NCBI GenBank assembly: GCA_963791625.1
Contig: CAWBTA010000005.1
Location: forward strand, 248,001-312,000
Direction: 5' to 3'
From: JANMCE01 sp963791625
GTDB lineage: Bacteria > Actinomycetota > Acidimicrobiia > Acidimicrobiales > Ilumatobacteraceae
DNA: 64,000 nt
The first letter of the stretch is position 1. Every line of letters begins with the position of its first letter. Under the pieces are notes generated by a model, which ran no database searches, was not told the origin of the DNA, and was given only the letters and a program-made list of their open reading frames with translations. This document shows positions 54,465-62,393 of the stretch, in pieces. The translations under genes and the position numbers were made by a program.

Positions 54465-55328
54465 ATGAGCGCCTTGGCCGGGTTGGATTCGAGTGGCCGG
54501 CGGATTCCGACGGTGATCGTGGCTCGCCATGTTCGGCCGGGACGCGAGGCCGAGTTCGCGGAGTGGATGGAGCACATGCAGGCAACGGTGGAACGGCAAC
54601 CCGGCTTTCTTCACGCTGATTTCCAATCCCCCGACGACTTACATCCTGAGGAGTGGGTCGTGACGTTTCAGTTCAGCGACGGCCATTCGCTGAACGAGTG
54701 GATGGAGTCCGATGAACGACGGGCGCTGATGGCAGCGGGCGAGCCGCTCACGATCGGTGATCCACGCCAACAGATTCTGGCGGTTGATCGGCCTGTCGGC
54801 ACCCGGCCCGTGACCGCCGTCATCTCGTCACGGGTCAAGGCCGGCCGTATGGATGACTACCGACGAGTACACGCTGACATTGGCGCAGTCATGCGTACGA
54901 CCGAGGGATTCCTCCGCTCAGAACTGTTCGAGGCGGTAGTTGGACTCCAGACCGACACCGTGGTCGTGTTCTCGTTCGATAGCCGAGTCCATCTGGACGC
55001 CTGGCTCCAATCAGGCACCCGCCAAGCCCTGATTGCTCGATTCGATCCGCTGATCGAAGGTCCGCGCCATCTCAATGTCGTCGGCGGATTCGCGGGCTGG
55101 TTCACCACTGCCGACGCACAACCAGTCAAGCGCTGGAAACAGACGATCGCCGTCTTGTGCGGACTCTTCCCGACTGCGTTGGTGATAGCCATCGTCCGCG
55201 CTCGGGTCGCCCCTCACCTGCCGCTCCTTCCGGCCGTGTTCGCGGGCAACGTCATCGGCAGCATCGCCATGAGCTACGTGGTGATGCCCCGCGTCACCCG
55301 CGTCCTGTCGTCCTGGCTGGGCCGATAG
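54465..55328 (+). CDS. Tandem ABM-domain protein with C-terminal membrane anchor
   Basis: The 287-residue product has two antibiotic-biosynthesis-monooxygenase (ABM) ferredoxin-like domains: residues about 15-105 (VIVARHVRPGREAEFAEWME) and about 113-205 (VISSRVKAGRMDDYRRVHAD, then DTVVVFSFDSRVHLDAWL). Two hydrophobic segments follow near 225-243 (TIAVLCGLFPTALVIAIV) and 250-275 (LPLLPAVFAGNVIGSIAMSY), so the protein is anchored in the membrane with the ABM pair at the N-terminal side. ABM domains bind or oxidise small aromatic compounds or haem. The fusion with a DUF-like two-helix membrane end is known in other bacteria, but its role is not. The gene stands alone between two terminator regions and is convergent with the uridine phosphorylase gene. 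Confidence 0.85.
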   Translation: MSALAGLDSSGRRIPTVIVARHVRPGREAEFAEWMEHMQATVERQPGFLHADFQSPDDLHPEEWVVTFQFSDGHSLNEWMESDERRALMAAGEPLTIGDPRQQILAVDRPVGTRPVTAVISSRVKAGRMDDYRRVHADIGAVMRTTEGFLRSELFEAVVGLQTDTVVVFSFDSRVHLDAWLQSGTRQALIARFDPLIEGPRHLNVVGGFAGWFTTADAQPVKRWKQTIAVLCGLFPTALVIAIVRARVAPHLPLLPAVFAGNVIGSIAMSYVVMPRVTRVLSSWLGR

Positions 55329-55342
55329 CGGCACGCCGTGGG

Positions 55343-56125
55343 TCAACCCCGAGCGAGCCAGCGACGGGCACCTTCGACCGCGACCTTGATGGTGTTTTCG
55401 ATGGCGACATCTTTCAGATCCATGCGAACCGATTCTCCGACGGTGCGTTGGGCGACAACAGCCAGGACGCAACCGGCGGCGATGCCGTAGACCGAGCACA
55501 TCTTGAACAAGGTGCCCGCTTCCATTTCGTAGTTGAGGATGCCGAGGTGCTGATACTCCTCAGTAATCCCGTGCAGACGTCTGAGAAGGTGCGGGTTGGC
55601 CGATGACTCGGTGCGCTCCTGCCCCTCGAAGAAGGAATCGACCGAGGCCGTGATGCCAACGTGATGCCGTATGTTGAGCGCGTCGGCGGCTTGCGAAAGC
55701 ACGACGGTGAGGAAGGGGTCGGCGGCGGCCGGAAACTCGGGCGGCGCAATATCGTCGGCTGAACCCTGACGAGTCAGGGCAGCCTGCGTGATGATGACGT
55801 CGCCGACCGGAACGTACGGCTGGATGGAGCCGGTGGTGCCGATACGCACAATGGTCTTCATGCCGAGCTGCGCCAACTCGTTCACGACAATGGTCGTCGA
55901 TGGCCCGCCCATGCCCGAGGTGCAGCTCAGGACGGGCACTTCATCGAGCCAGCCGAGGTAGCTGGAGAGTCCGCGATGATCCGACAACTTTGTCGGGTTG
56001 GTCAGGTGGTGCTCGGCCACGGCTTTCGCCCGATCAGGATCACCCGAGAGGAACGCAAACATCGGTGCCGGACTCGGCAGATCCGAGGGGCCAAACCCGA
56101 CGTGATACAACGCGTCATCTGTCAT
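55343..56125 (-). CDS. udp: Uridine phosphorylase-type nucleoside phosphorylase
   Basis: The 260-residue product matches family 1 nucleoside phosphorylases: FLSGDPDRAKAVAEH near residues 25-39, the phosphate/ribose-binding CTSGMGGPSTTIVVNEL near 68-84, RIGTTGSIQPYVPVGDVII near 94-112, SVDSFFEGQER near 160-170 and the ribose-binding YEMEAGTLF near 195-203. Uridine phosphorylase splits uridine with phosphate into uracil and ribose-1-phosphate. The GDPDR and SFFEGQ phrases favour Udp over purine enzymes, although 5'-deoxy- or thymidine activity cannot be excluded. It lies 45 bases downstream of the methyltransferase gene on the same strand. Confidence 0.92.
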   Translation of the reverse strand: MTDDALYHVGFGPSDLPSPAPMFAFLSGDPDRAKAVAEHHLTNPTKLSDHRGLSSYLGWLDEVPVLSCTSGMGGPSTTIVVNELAQLGMKTIVRIGTTGSIQPYVPVGDVIITQAALTRQGSADDIAPPEFPAAADPFLTVVLSQAADALNIRHHVGITASVDSFFEGQERTESSANPHLLRRLHGITEEYQHLGILNYEMEAGTLFKMCSVYGIAAGCVLAVVAQRTVGESVRMDLKDVAIENTIKVAVEGARRWLARG

Positions 56126-56170
56126 GCCGCAACGCTACCGGGACAACCAAGATCGGCGTCGCTGGCCGGT

Positions 56171-56956
56171 TCACGCCCGTTGCGCCACAACGAAGACACG
56201 CTTGAATGGGAAGGGCGTGCCCCACGCGCAAGCGGGGTAAGCGGACCGCAATCGTGGAGCGAGTTGGGCCAGGAACTCGGCTCGCGCTTCGTCGGTTTCG
56301 AGCGCAGCAAGGACCGGTCGCAGCGCTGTCCCCTTCACCCACTCGAGGACGGGATCGGCGCCTTGGAGGATATGAACGTACGTCGTTTCCCAGCCATCGA
56401 CGTGCGAGCAGAGTGGGGCGAGTACATCGAGATATTCGGTGGCCGTGTGCGAGCCGTGGGTGCGATCGGGAAGTGCCTTGACGGCGGGAATGTCAAACCA
56501 CGGCTCGCTGCGGTAAAGCGCACGAATTTCCTGATGGTGTGGGTCGTCGAGGTTGCCCGGCACCTGAAAGGCGAACCATCCACCGGGACGCACCATCGAC
56601 AATAAGTCCGGCAGCATGGCCAGGTGGCCGGGGACCCACTGCAGCGTGGCATTGGAGACGACCACATCGACGGGCGCATCCGGTCGCCAACTCTGCACGG
56701 TGCCGCTTACGAACGACAACCGGTCACTGGTGAGACCCGCCGCAGAGGCAAGCATGTTGGCGTCATTGTCTACGCCGATCACCCGTGCGTTCGGCCACCG
56801 GTCGCACAACGTTGCGGTGAGGTGACCCGGCCCGCTCCCGAGGTCAACCACTGTCCCTACCGTCGCCGAATCGACCGCGATCCGGTCCACCAGCTCATGA
56901 AATGGCCGGCTGCGTTCATCGCTATACCGCTGATACTGCGTCGGATCCCAGGTCAT
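56171..56956 (-). CDS. tam: Trans-aconitate 2-methyltransferase-like protein
   Basis: I start at ATG 56956 (MTWDPTQYQRYSDERSRPF), the typical Tam beginning, rather than at 56995. The 261-residue product has the class I methyltransferase motifs: VVDLGSGPGHLTATL (SAM binding, about residues 36-50), VIGVDNDANMLASA near 58-71, SNATLQWVPG near 98-107. Tam methylates trans-aconitate, an inhibitor of aconitase, using S-adenosyl-methionine. The match over the whole length, including LPDRTHGSHTATEYLDVLA, is good. It precedes the uridine phosphorylase gene and has a direct-repeat sequence just upstream of its start. Confidence 0.9.
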   Translation of the reverse strand: MTWDPTQYQRYSDERSRPFHELVDRIAVDSATVGTVVDLGSGPGHLTATLCDRWPNARVIGVDNDANMLASAAGLTSDRLSFVSGTVQSWRPDAPVDVVVSNATLQWVPGHLAMLPDLLSMVRPGGWFAFQVPGNLDDPHHQEIRALYRSEPWFDIPAVKALPDRTHGSHTATEYLDVLAPLCSHVDGWETTYVHILQGADPVLEWVKGTALRPVLAALETDEARAEFLAQLAPRLRSAYPACAWGTPFPFKRVFVVAQRA

Positions 56957-56966
56957 GCCTCTAGTA

Positions 56967-56986
56967 TACAAGTAAGATACAAGTAT
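56967..56986. promoter_or_regulatory. Direct repeat ATACAAGTA in the tam/vapB divergent region
   Basis: ATACAAGTA occurs at 56967-56975 and 56978-56986, 11 bases apart, immediately before the tam ATG and about 65 bases before the antitoxin ATG. AT-rich repeats at this pitch could be an operator or promoter element for tam, for vapBC or both. Confidence 0.4.
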
Positions 56987-57048
56987 GCGATGCAACGCGA
57001 GCCTCCGCAGACCTCCGGTAGTGCCTGCATGCCTGCTATCATAATGTC

Positions 57049-57345
57049 ATGGCGCAATTGACCATCCGAACCAACGACGATCTGCTTCGGCGCGTCCAAG
57101 CCACGGCGCTTGAGGCAGGGCGGTCGATGAACGACTACGTCACGTCCGTTCTCGATGCCGCTACCAATCCAGATCTTGCCGGCACCGAGGCCGCCCGACT
57201 ACGCGAGCGTCTCGCAAGGGCTGGGCTTCTCGCCACGCCGGCCCGGCTTAGTGGCCGTCGGCCGTCCACGGAAGCCGTCGAGGCTGCGGGCCGACGCGCC
57301 GCAACCGGGCGCTCACTTTCGGATCACGTCAGTGACGGTCGGTGA
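57049..57345 (+). CDS. vapB: VapB-like antitoxin
   Basis: The 98-residue product begins with a ribbon-helix-helix pattern: MAQLTIRTNDDLLRRVQATA forms a strand and first helix, and GRSMNDYVTSVLDAATN the second helix. The C-terminal half, rich in Arg and Ala, would bind and block the toxin. It overlaps the PIN-domain gene by four bases (GTGA), the normal order of antitoxin before toxin. A TATCAT-like element only six bases before the ATG suggests a nearly leaderless transcript. Antitoxins of this class usually repress their own promoter together with the toxin. It could also be called a FitA/RHH antitoxin. Confidence 0.85.
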   Translation: MAQLTIRTNDDLLRRVQATALEAGRSMNDYVTSVLDAATNPDLAGTEAARLRERLARAGLLATPARLSGRRPSTEAVEAAGRRAATGRSLSDHVSDGR

Positions 57346-57782
57346 GCGTCTTTGCCGACTCGTCCGCAATCGTGAAGCTCTACGTTCCCGAGGCCGACCA
57401 TGAGCAGGTGCGGGCGATCAATGCTCCGCTCGTTGTCTCATCGTTGACTCGGGTCGAACTGCCGGCAGCGTTCTGGGGTAAACATCGCGCCGGCGAGATC
57501 GAGGCCGATGACGCGGCCTTGCTCACGAAGGCCTTCGAGTTCGACTATCACGGTGACGCAGACCACGACCCAACTTTCGCAGTTGTCCCCGTAACCGAGG
57601 CCGTACTGATCGACGCCGCCCGACAGGCCGCCCGTCACCGCCTCCGCGCCTACGACGCCGTACAACTCGCGTCGGCCATCGCGGCCCGCGCTGTTGACGC
57701 GTCGATCGACTCGATCGCCGTCTTCGACAAACTGCTCCGCGCCGGAGCCATCGCTGAAGGGTTCGCCATCATCGGCCCATGA
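57342..57782 (+). CDS. vapC: VapC-like PIN-domain ribonuclease toxin
   Basis: The GTG start at 57342 overlaps the antitoxin gene by four bases. The 146-residue protein has a PIN fold with the acidic metal-binding residues Asp6 (MSVFADSSAIVKLY), Glu39 (SLTRVELPAAFW), Asp105 (RAYDAVQLASA) and Asp129 (IAVFDKLL), as needed for Mg-dependent RNA cleavage. VapC toxins cut tRNA or rRNA when freed from the antitoxin, slowing growth. All four acidic positions are present, so it should be active. It ends 41 bases before the convergent carbonic anhydrase gene. Confidence 0.92.
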   Translation: MSVFADSSAIVKLYVPEADHEQVRAINAPLVVSSLTRVELPAAFWGKHRAGEIEADDAALLTKAFEFDYHGDADHDPTFAVVPVTEAVLIDAARQAARHRLRAYDAVQLASAIAARAVDASIDSIAVFDKLLRAGAIAEGFAIIGP

Positions 57783-57823
57783 GGGGCCTTCACCCGGTGA
57801 AGTCTGGCGTGACTGAGATCGAA

Positions 57824-58402
57824 CTAGGCGGCAGCTCCAGCCGCGGTTGCCGCCGGGACTTCCACGAGACGTCCGGTCGAAACGTCGTAGATGTAGCCGT
57901 ACACGGGAATGCCCTTTGGTACCAGCGGGTGATTGCGAATTCGCGTGACGTCGGACAGCACGCTGGCAGCCTGCTCGGAGATGGTCAGCCAGTCGATGTA
58001 CGCACCCTCACTCGACCCGGGTCCGGTGCCGACGTCGTAGAAGCCTTCGGCACCGAGCGCCGCCGTCTCGAGGCTGTTCGCGAGCAGGCCTCGCATGACG
58101 TCATCGGTGAAGAACTCCATGCCGCAGTTGGTGTGGTGGATCACGAACCACTCGGCTGTACCAAGCAATTTGTAACTGATGACGAGCGAGCGAATAGCGT
58201 CGTCGCTGGCGCGTCCGCCGGCGTTTCGGATGACGTGCGCGTCGCCCTCCGCGAGCCCGGCGTACTTTGCCGGATCAAGCCGGGCGTCCATGCAGGTGAG
58301 AATGGCGAAGCGCCGGGCCGGTGGCATGCCCAACTCGGACTTGGCGCCGAAGTCGGCGGCGTACGCTTCGTTGGCAGCGAGAACTTCCGGAAGAACGGAC
58401 AT
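57824..58402 (-). CDS. Beta-carbonic anhydrase
   Basis: The ATG at 58402 has AAGGAG upstream and is preferred to 58429. The 192-residue product has the zinc ligands Cys37 (LTCMDARLD), His90 and Cys93 (IHHTNCGMEF) and the Asp39-Arg41 pair of the beta class, so it should catalyse CO2 + H2O to bicarbonate. The length and the MPPARRFAILTCMDAR phrase resemble the small mycobacterial enzyme Rv1284, a form common in actinobacteria. No signal peptide is seen. It is convergent with vapC and divergent, with 187 bases between, from the diguanylate cyclase gene. Confidence 0.93.
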   Translation of the reverse strand: MSVLPEVLAANEAYAADFGAKSELGMPPARRFAILTCMDARLDPAKYAGLAEGDAHVIRNAGGRASDDAIRSLVISYKLLGTAEWFVIHHTNCGMEFFTDDVMRGLLANSLETAALGAEGFYDVGTGPGSSEGAYIDWLTISEQAASVLSDVTRIRNHPLVPKGIPVYGYIYDVSTGRLVEVPAATAAGAAA

Positions 58403-58589
58403 TGCGGCTCCTTGGACAGGGCTGGGCATCCCAGAGATGCTGAAGTCGGCAGGCTAACTCAGCGTTCGGCGAATGTCGACCAAGCTGATCGCCTTTATCG
58501 GCAATAACGGCCGACCAGCATGAAAACATGCGACGTGAGCGTTTGCCTGCGATCGCTCATGACCCTCTGAAGGGTGCCGATAGTTCGGA

Positions 58590-60095
58590 GTGACATCGGA
58601 TGTTGGAGACAATGGCGCGACCAATACTTTTGGTCCTCGACGCCTCTTGCTCTCGGTGGTAACGCTCCTGCTCCTCGGATCGATCGCCACCAGCGCGGGC
58701 AGTTTCCTGGTGGGACGACGCTCGGTTCGCGCCGGCATCACGAACCACGAATTACCCCTCACTGGCGACAATATCTACTCCGAGATTCAGCGGGATCTGC
58801 TGCGTCCGGTGTCCATCTCAGATCAGATGGCGAACGACGCGTTCCTGCAAGACTGGGCGACAGGCGGGGAAACGGACCCCACCATTGTGGTGCGGTATCT
58901 CGCCCAGATCCAACAACGCTTCGGCGCGACCACCAGCTTCTTCATCTCCGAAAAGACGCACAACTACTACCACCCGAACGGGATCCTGAAGGTCATCTCC
59001 GAGACTGACGCTGCCGACGCCTGGTACTTCCGTGCTCAAAAGATGACCACGCCCTATGAGATCAATGTTGATGCGGACACGGCCGATCGTTCGGTCACAA
59101 CCGTCTTTATCAACTACCGCGTCTTTGATGCCGCCGGAACCTTTCTTGGCATCACGGGCGTCGGATTGAAACTGGATGCGATCGGCAGTCTGATTGCCAG
59201 TTACGAGGATCGCTTCCAGCGACATATCTACTTCGTTGATCGAGCGGGAAACCTCGCTCTCAGGGGTACATCCGCTACGCAGGATACGAGCGCGCTCGCC
59301 AAGCGACCGGGCATGGAGGCCATTGCGAACGAGATCCTGGCCGGCAAAACCGAGCCACTCACGTTGTCATACGAACGAGCCGGGTCCCACGTGCTGGTCA
59401 ATACTCGCTTCATCCCCGACTTCAACTGGTTCCTCGTGGTCGAACAGGACGAGTCGGCTTCGGTCCGGCCGCTCGAGCGGGTGTTCCTCATGAACTTGCT
59501 GGTCGGTGCACTGGTGGCGACGCTGGTCGGCATCGTGTTGATGTTCACCATCAATCGCTACCAACGTCGGCTCGTCATTGCGGCTACAACCGATCTGCTC
59601 ACCGGAGCGCTCAATCGACGTAAAGGTGAGTCACTGCTGCGAGAGGCCGTCACCGAGGCCAATCGCACAAACAAGGTGATGTCGGTGCTGATGTTCGACG
59701 TGGATCACTTCAAGCAAGTCAACGACGGATTCGGCCATTTGGTCGGTGACGCCGTGCTCCGCAGCATTGCCGTAGAGGTGCGCTCTGCCACGCGAGGAAC
59801 TGACTCTTTCGTGCGATGGGGCGGCGAAGAGTTCATTGTGGTCCTCCCGAACTGCAGGGGAGATCAGGCCGGCAAGATCGCCACTTCGATATGCGATCTC
59901 GTCGCGACACTGCACGTACGTCACGCAACGATGCCTGCAGTGACCGTAAGTATCGGCGTCGCTGAATCAGCGTCCCGCGACACCTGGGAAGCGCTCTTGA
60001 CACGCGCCGACACTGCGCTCTACGCGGCGAAAGCCAACGGTCGAAATCGAGTCGAAGTGCACCAAACCGTCACGACGGTGCCCCTCGGTTCCTGA
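58590..60095 (+). CDS. Membrane-bound diguanylate cyclase with extracytoplasmic Cache-like sensor
   Basis: A GTG start at 58590 gives 501 residues; the ribosome-binding site is weak. A first membrane helix (about residues 18-40) precedes an extracytoplasmic part of about 250 residues with a dCache-like pattern (SFFISEKTHNYYHPNG, WYFRAQKMTTPYEINVD, VFINYRVFD, LGITGVGLKLD). A second helix lies near 300-322. The GGDEF domain follows, with the active-site GGEEF at 411-415 and the inhibitory site RGTD at 402-405 placed exactly five residues before it, so product feedback by c-di-GMP is likely. The reaction is 2 GTP to c-di-GMP + 2 PPi. The unknown ligand is sensed outside the cell. It is a single gene. 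Confidence 0.93.
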   Translation: MTSDVGDNGATNTFGPRRLLLSVVTLLLLGSIATSAGSFLVGRRSVRAGITNHELPLTGDNIYSEIQRDLLRPVSISDQMANDAFLQDWATGGETDPTIVVRYLAQIQQRFGATTSFFISEKTHNYYHPNGILKVISETDAADAWYFRAQKMTTPYEINVDADTADRSVTTVFINYRVFDAAGTFLGITGVGLKLDAIGSLIASYEDRFQRHIYFVDRAGNLALRGTSATQDTSALAKRPGMEAIANEILAGKTEPLTLSYERAGSHVLVNTRFIPDFNWFLVVEQDESASVRPLERVFLMNLLVGALVATLVGIVLMFTINRYQRRLVIAATTDLLTGALNRRKGESLLREAVTEANRTNKVMSVLMFDVDHFKQVNDGFGHLVGDAVLRSIAVEVRSATRGTDSFVRWGGEEFIVVLPNCRGDQAGKIATSICDLVATLHVRHATMPAVTVSIGVAESASRDTWEALLTRADTALYAAKANGRNRVEVHQTVTTVPLGS

Positions 60096-60109
60096 CCGTC
60101 AGCCGAGCG

Positions 60110-60661
60110 TCAGCACTGGCTGCCGCTGCACACCGGCTTCGGAGCAGGAGCAGGTGCGGGTTTCGGGGCGGGCTGCGGCTTGGGTGCTGGGGCAGGTGCA
60201 GGAGCGGGCGGGTTTGTCGCCTTGGGACGCGGAGCCTGCGTCCGCTGCACGACCGGAGCTTCGGTGTCGGGCGGGGCTTCGGTGTCGGGAGGAGCCTCGA
60301 CCGGTGCCTCCTCTTCGACGGGCGCGGCCTCCGTCGATGGCACCGCGACGGGTTCCGGTGCGGGCGGGGGCGTCGTTGTCGGTGCAGCCGTCGTGGCGGA
60401 AACAGCCGTGGTCGGCGCGATCGTGGAGGCTTCTGTAGCCGGAGGATCGGTCGCTTCAACGGCGACCGGTTCTGCCACGTCGGCGATCACTGCTGGTGAT
60501 TCAACCTGCGGAGACGCCACCTTCGCCGACGCAGCAAGGCTGGCGATCCCGAGCAGGAAAGCAGACGTCGACAGTCCGGCAGCGACGATGCGACCTGCGT
60601 ACGCCGGGTGAGACTTGCGGTTCCTTAACTGCGCGAGGCGTTCTTGTTGTTCCATATCCAT
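60110..60661 (-). CDS. Membrane-anchored Pro/Ala/Thr-rich protein
   Basis: The 183-residue product has a short cytoplasmic head (MDMEQQERLAQLRNRKSHPA), one hydrophobic segment near residues 26-45 (IVAAGLSTSAFLLGIASLAA) and then a low-complexity region of Pro, Ala, Thr and Glu, with APPDTEAPPDTEAP and PAPAPAPAPKPQPAPKPAP blocks. The C-terminus ends CSGSQC. It is likely a wall-spanning stalk whose paired cysteines could form a disulfide or bind a partner. I recognise no family beyond a general similarity to actinobacterial FMN-binding or PASTA-type linkers. It follows the DUF1996 gene on the same strand by 143 bases and may be separately transcribed. Confidence 0.75.
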   Translation of the reverse strand: MDMEQQERLAQLRNRKSHPAYAGRIVAAGLSTSAFLLGIASLAASAKVASPQVESPAVIADVAEPVAVEATDPPATEASTIAPTTAVSATTAAPTTTPPPAPEPVAVPSTEAAPVEEEAPVEAPPDTEAPPDTEAPVVQRTQAPRPKATNPPAPAPAPAPKPQPAPKPAPAPAPKPVCSGSQC

Positions 60662-60804
60662 GGTAAACCCACAACTTTCTGCCCGTAACCAAGACCCTAC
60701 CGGTCAGGCCCGCCGAGTTACCGTCGGGCAACGTTCACCCCTTCATTACGACCTAACGGCATAAGAGGATGGTGAGCAGCGTGTCAGAATTCGGTAAGAA
60801 CCGT

Positions 60805-61782
60805 TCAGCGAATGACGTTGCCGGCCTCGTTGCACACATGCGCCACATTGAGGCAGCCACTCACCCGACGAGCGAGTTCGGCGTCATCCCACGTGTTCAT
60901 GAAATCTCCGTGGGCCGTGGTGCCGCCTGGCATGGTGTGCCCCGACATCGTGTCCGACGACAGCGTGACTCCGGGGCCCGATGCACTCCAGCGGAACCGG
61001 AATGACATCTCCGGCACCAGCACAGGGTGCGACATCGGGCAGTTCAAACCTTGGCCATAGAACATGTGGCTCTTGTGATTGACCGAGTCGAGATGCACAC
61101 CGTCCCAACAGTTCGGGAACGTGAGCACCAGTTCCACATCGTCGGTGCCGCAATCGGGAATGGTCGCCATGCTGCTCGACGTGCCCATGCAGTGCCACTG
61201 CTCGATGTAATCGGGTTGAGCCGACATGGCCATGGCGTCACCCGCGATCATGCGCAGACCGTGTGGGAACGGCATCACTTTGGTCGGGTCGTACGGTCGC
61301 TTCACCTGGTAGTAGATGGTGATGTGCGTCGGATCGACCGGCACACCGTTCTTCAACAACGTCGGCACCCAGTAGGCAGAGTCATCGACGATCGGGCTGC
61401 AGGACGTGGCCTGGCCATCGAGGTTCTCCACCGTCGACAGATGGTTGGTGGTGACGTTGCCGAAGAAGTCGTGCGAGTGCCAGAAGTTTGCGTTACCCGG
61501 ACCGACAATCGGGTCGTGCGAGGCTCGATGGGTGAGTGGGCAATGAGCGACAAACTCTCCAAGGCCACTCTGGAGATACGGGTCGAGGGAGGCCGGTGTC
61601 AACGCGGTCAGGCCTCGAGAGAACGACACAGCGTTCGTGATCTCGGCGGCGACGAAAGCTGCGGCCTTTGGCGCCGGGCCGCGGCCGCGGCCGAGCGCAG
61701 CGGCGGGCACGGTACCCAATCCGATCATGAGGGCCACGACGCCAAGCAACAGGTACCGCCGCTTGGGTTTGGACAACTGCAT
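60805..61782 (-). CDS. Secreted DUF1996 protein
   Basis: The 325-residue product has an N-terminal signal peptide (KRRYLLLGVVALMIGLGTVP, then AAALG) and the DUF1996 signatures: FWHSHDFFGN near residues 100-109, SAYWVPTLLKNG near 135-146, FPNCWDGVHLDSVNHKSHM near 227-245, CPMSHPVLVPEMSF and HGDFMNTWDD near the end. DUF1996 proteins are secreted in actinobacteria and fungi; several conserved His, Asp and Cys suggest metal binding or a glycosidase-like function, but none is proven. At least six Cys, including HCMG, CG and NCW, may form disulfides. It lies 64 bases after the small membrane protein gene. Confidence 0.9.
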   Translation of the reverse strand: MQLSKPKRRYLLLGVVALMIGLGTVPAAALGRGRGPAPKAAAFVAAEITNAVSFSRGLTALTPASLDPYLQSGLGEFVAHCPLTHRASHDPIVGPGNANFWHSHDFFGNVTTNHLSTVENLDGQATSCSPIVDDSAYWVPTLLKNGVPVDPTHITIYYQVKRPYDPTKVMPFPHGLRMIAGDAMAMSAQPDYIEQWHCMGTSSSMATIPDCGTDDVELVLTFPNCWDGVHLDSVNHKSHMFYGQGLNCPMSHPVLVPEMSFRFRWSASGPGVTLSSDTMSGHTMPGGTTAHGDFMNTWDDAELARRVSGCLNVAHVCNEAGNVIR

Positions 61783-61846
61783 GCAACAACTATCGGCAGT
61801 CGTTCAACTTCCCTTGAGCCACTCTTCGTTAAGAACCCGCAGTCGG

Positions 61847-62344
61847 TCAGTTGGTGCCGAGATTGTGGAACGACTCGGTGAACAATCCGATCCGCTCGAC
61901 CGGCGACTGCCAGTCGGCCGCGGGCGTTTGCACGACGCTCTGCAGTTGCATCACCGAGAGCTCGAGCTGTTGAACGCCCGACTGCAGCATCGGCAACTGG
62001 GTGCGACGAACGGTCGGGGAGACGCGTGCAGCAACGAGCAGTTGCGCGTCGAGGCGACACGCCGCCTGACGGACCGAGCCTGCGAACTCCTGCGACGGCA
62101 GCAGCACCATCCGACGCCGTCGGCGGGGCGGGACCAGCGAGGCCGCCATGCCGTCGACGCGACGAAGCCGTCGGTGCAGGCGCGCAGCCTGACTGGTGGA
62201 CACCGCCCAACGCAACGGCACCCGAGGACCCTTCGCCAGGCGCACTCGCTTACGAAGAAGATGGACACCAACCACCACCGTGGCCGTGAACATAATCGCA
62301 CCTACCCCCATCAAGGTCACCAGAAAAAGGAGCACCTCACGCAT
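61847..62344 (-). CDS. Small membrane protein of unknown function
   Basis: The 165-residue product begins with one transmembrane helix (MREVLLFLVTLMGVGAIMFT, residues about 3-28), followed by a very basic region (RRLRRVDG, PPRRRRRMVLLP) and a helical C-terminal half (EFAGSVRQAACRLDAQLLVA, PMLQSGVQQLELSVMQLQSV). It would sit in the inner membrane with most of the chain in the cytoplasm. I do not recognise a family. Its place between the sugar-type oxidoreductase and the DUF1996 gene (49 and 64 bases away) suggests an operon only weakly. Confidence 0.7.
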   Translation of the reverse strand: MREVLLFLVTLMGVGAIMFTATVVVGVHLLRKRVRLAKGPRVPLRWAVSTSQAARLHRRLRRVDGMAASLVPPRRRRRMVLLPSQEFAGSVRQAACRLDAQLLVAARVSPTVRRTQLPMLQSGVQQLELSVMQLQSVVQTPAADWQSPVERIGLFTESFHNLGTN

Positions 62345-62393
62345 GCGCGAAGGCTATCGTCCCGTGGCCCGCAAGGGAACGCGACCGGGCGGT

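Noticed and set aside
58430..58589. c-di-GMP riboswitch before the diguanylate cyclase gene
   Set aside because: The region has small palindromes (CATG-AAAA-CATG) but not the conserved core of GEMM riboswitches.
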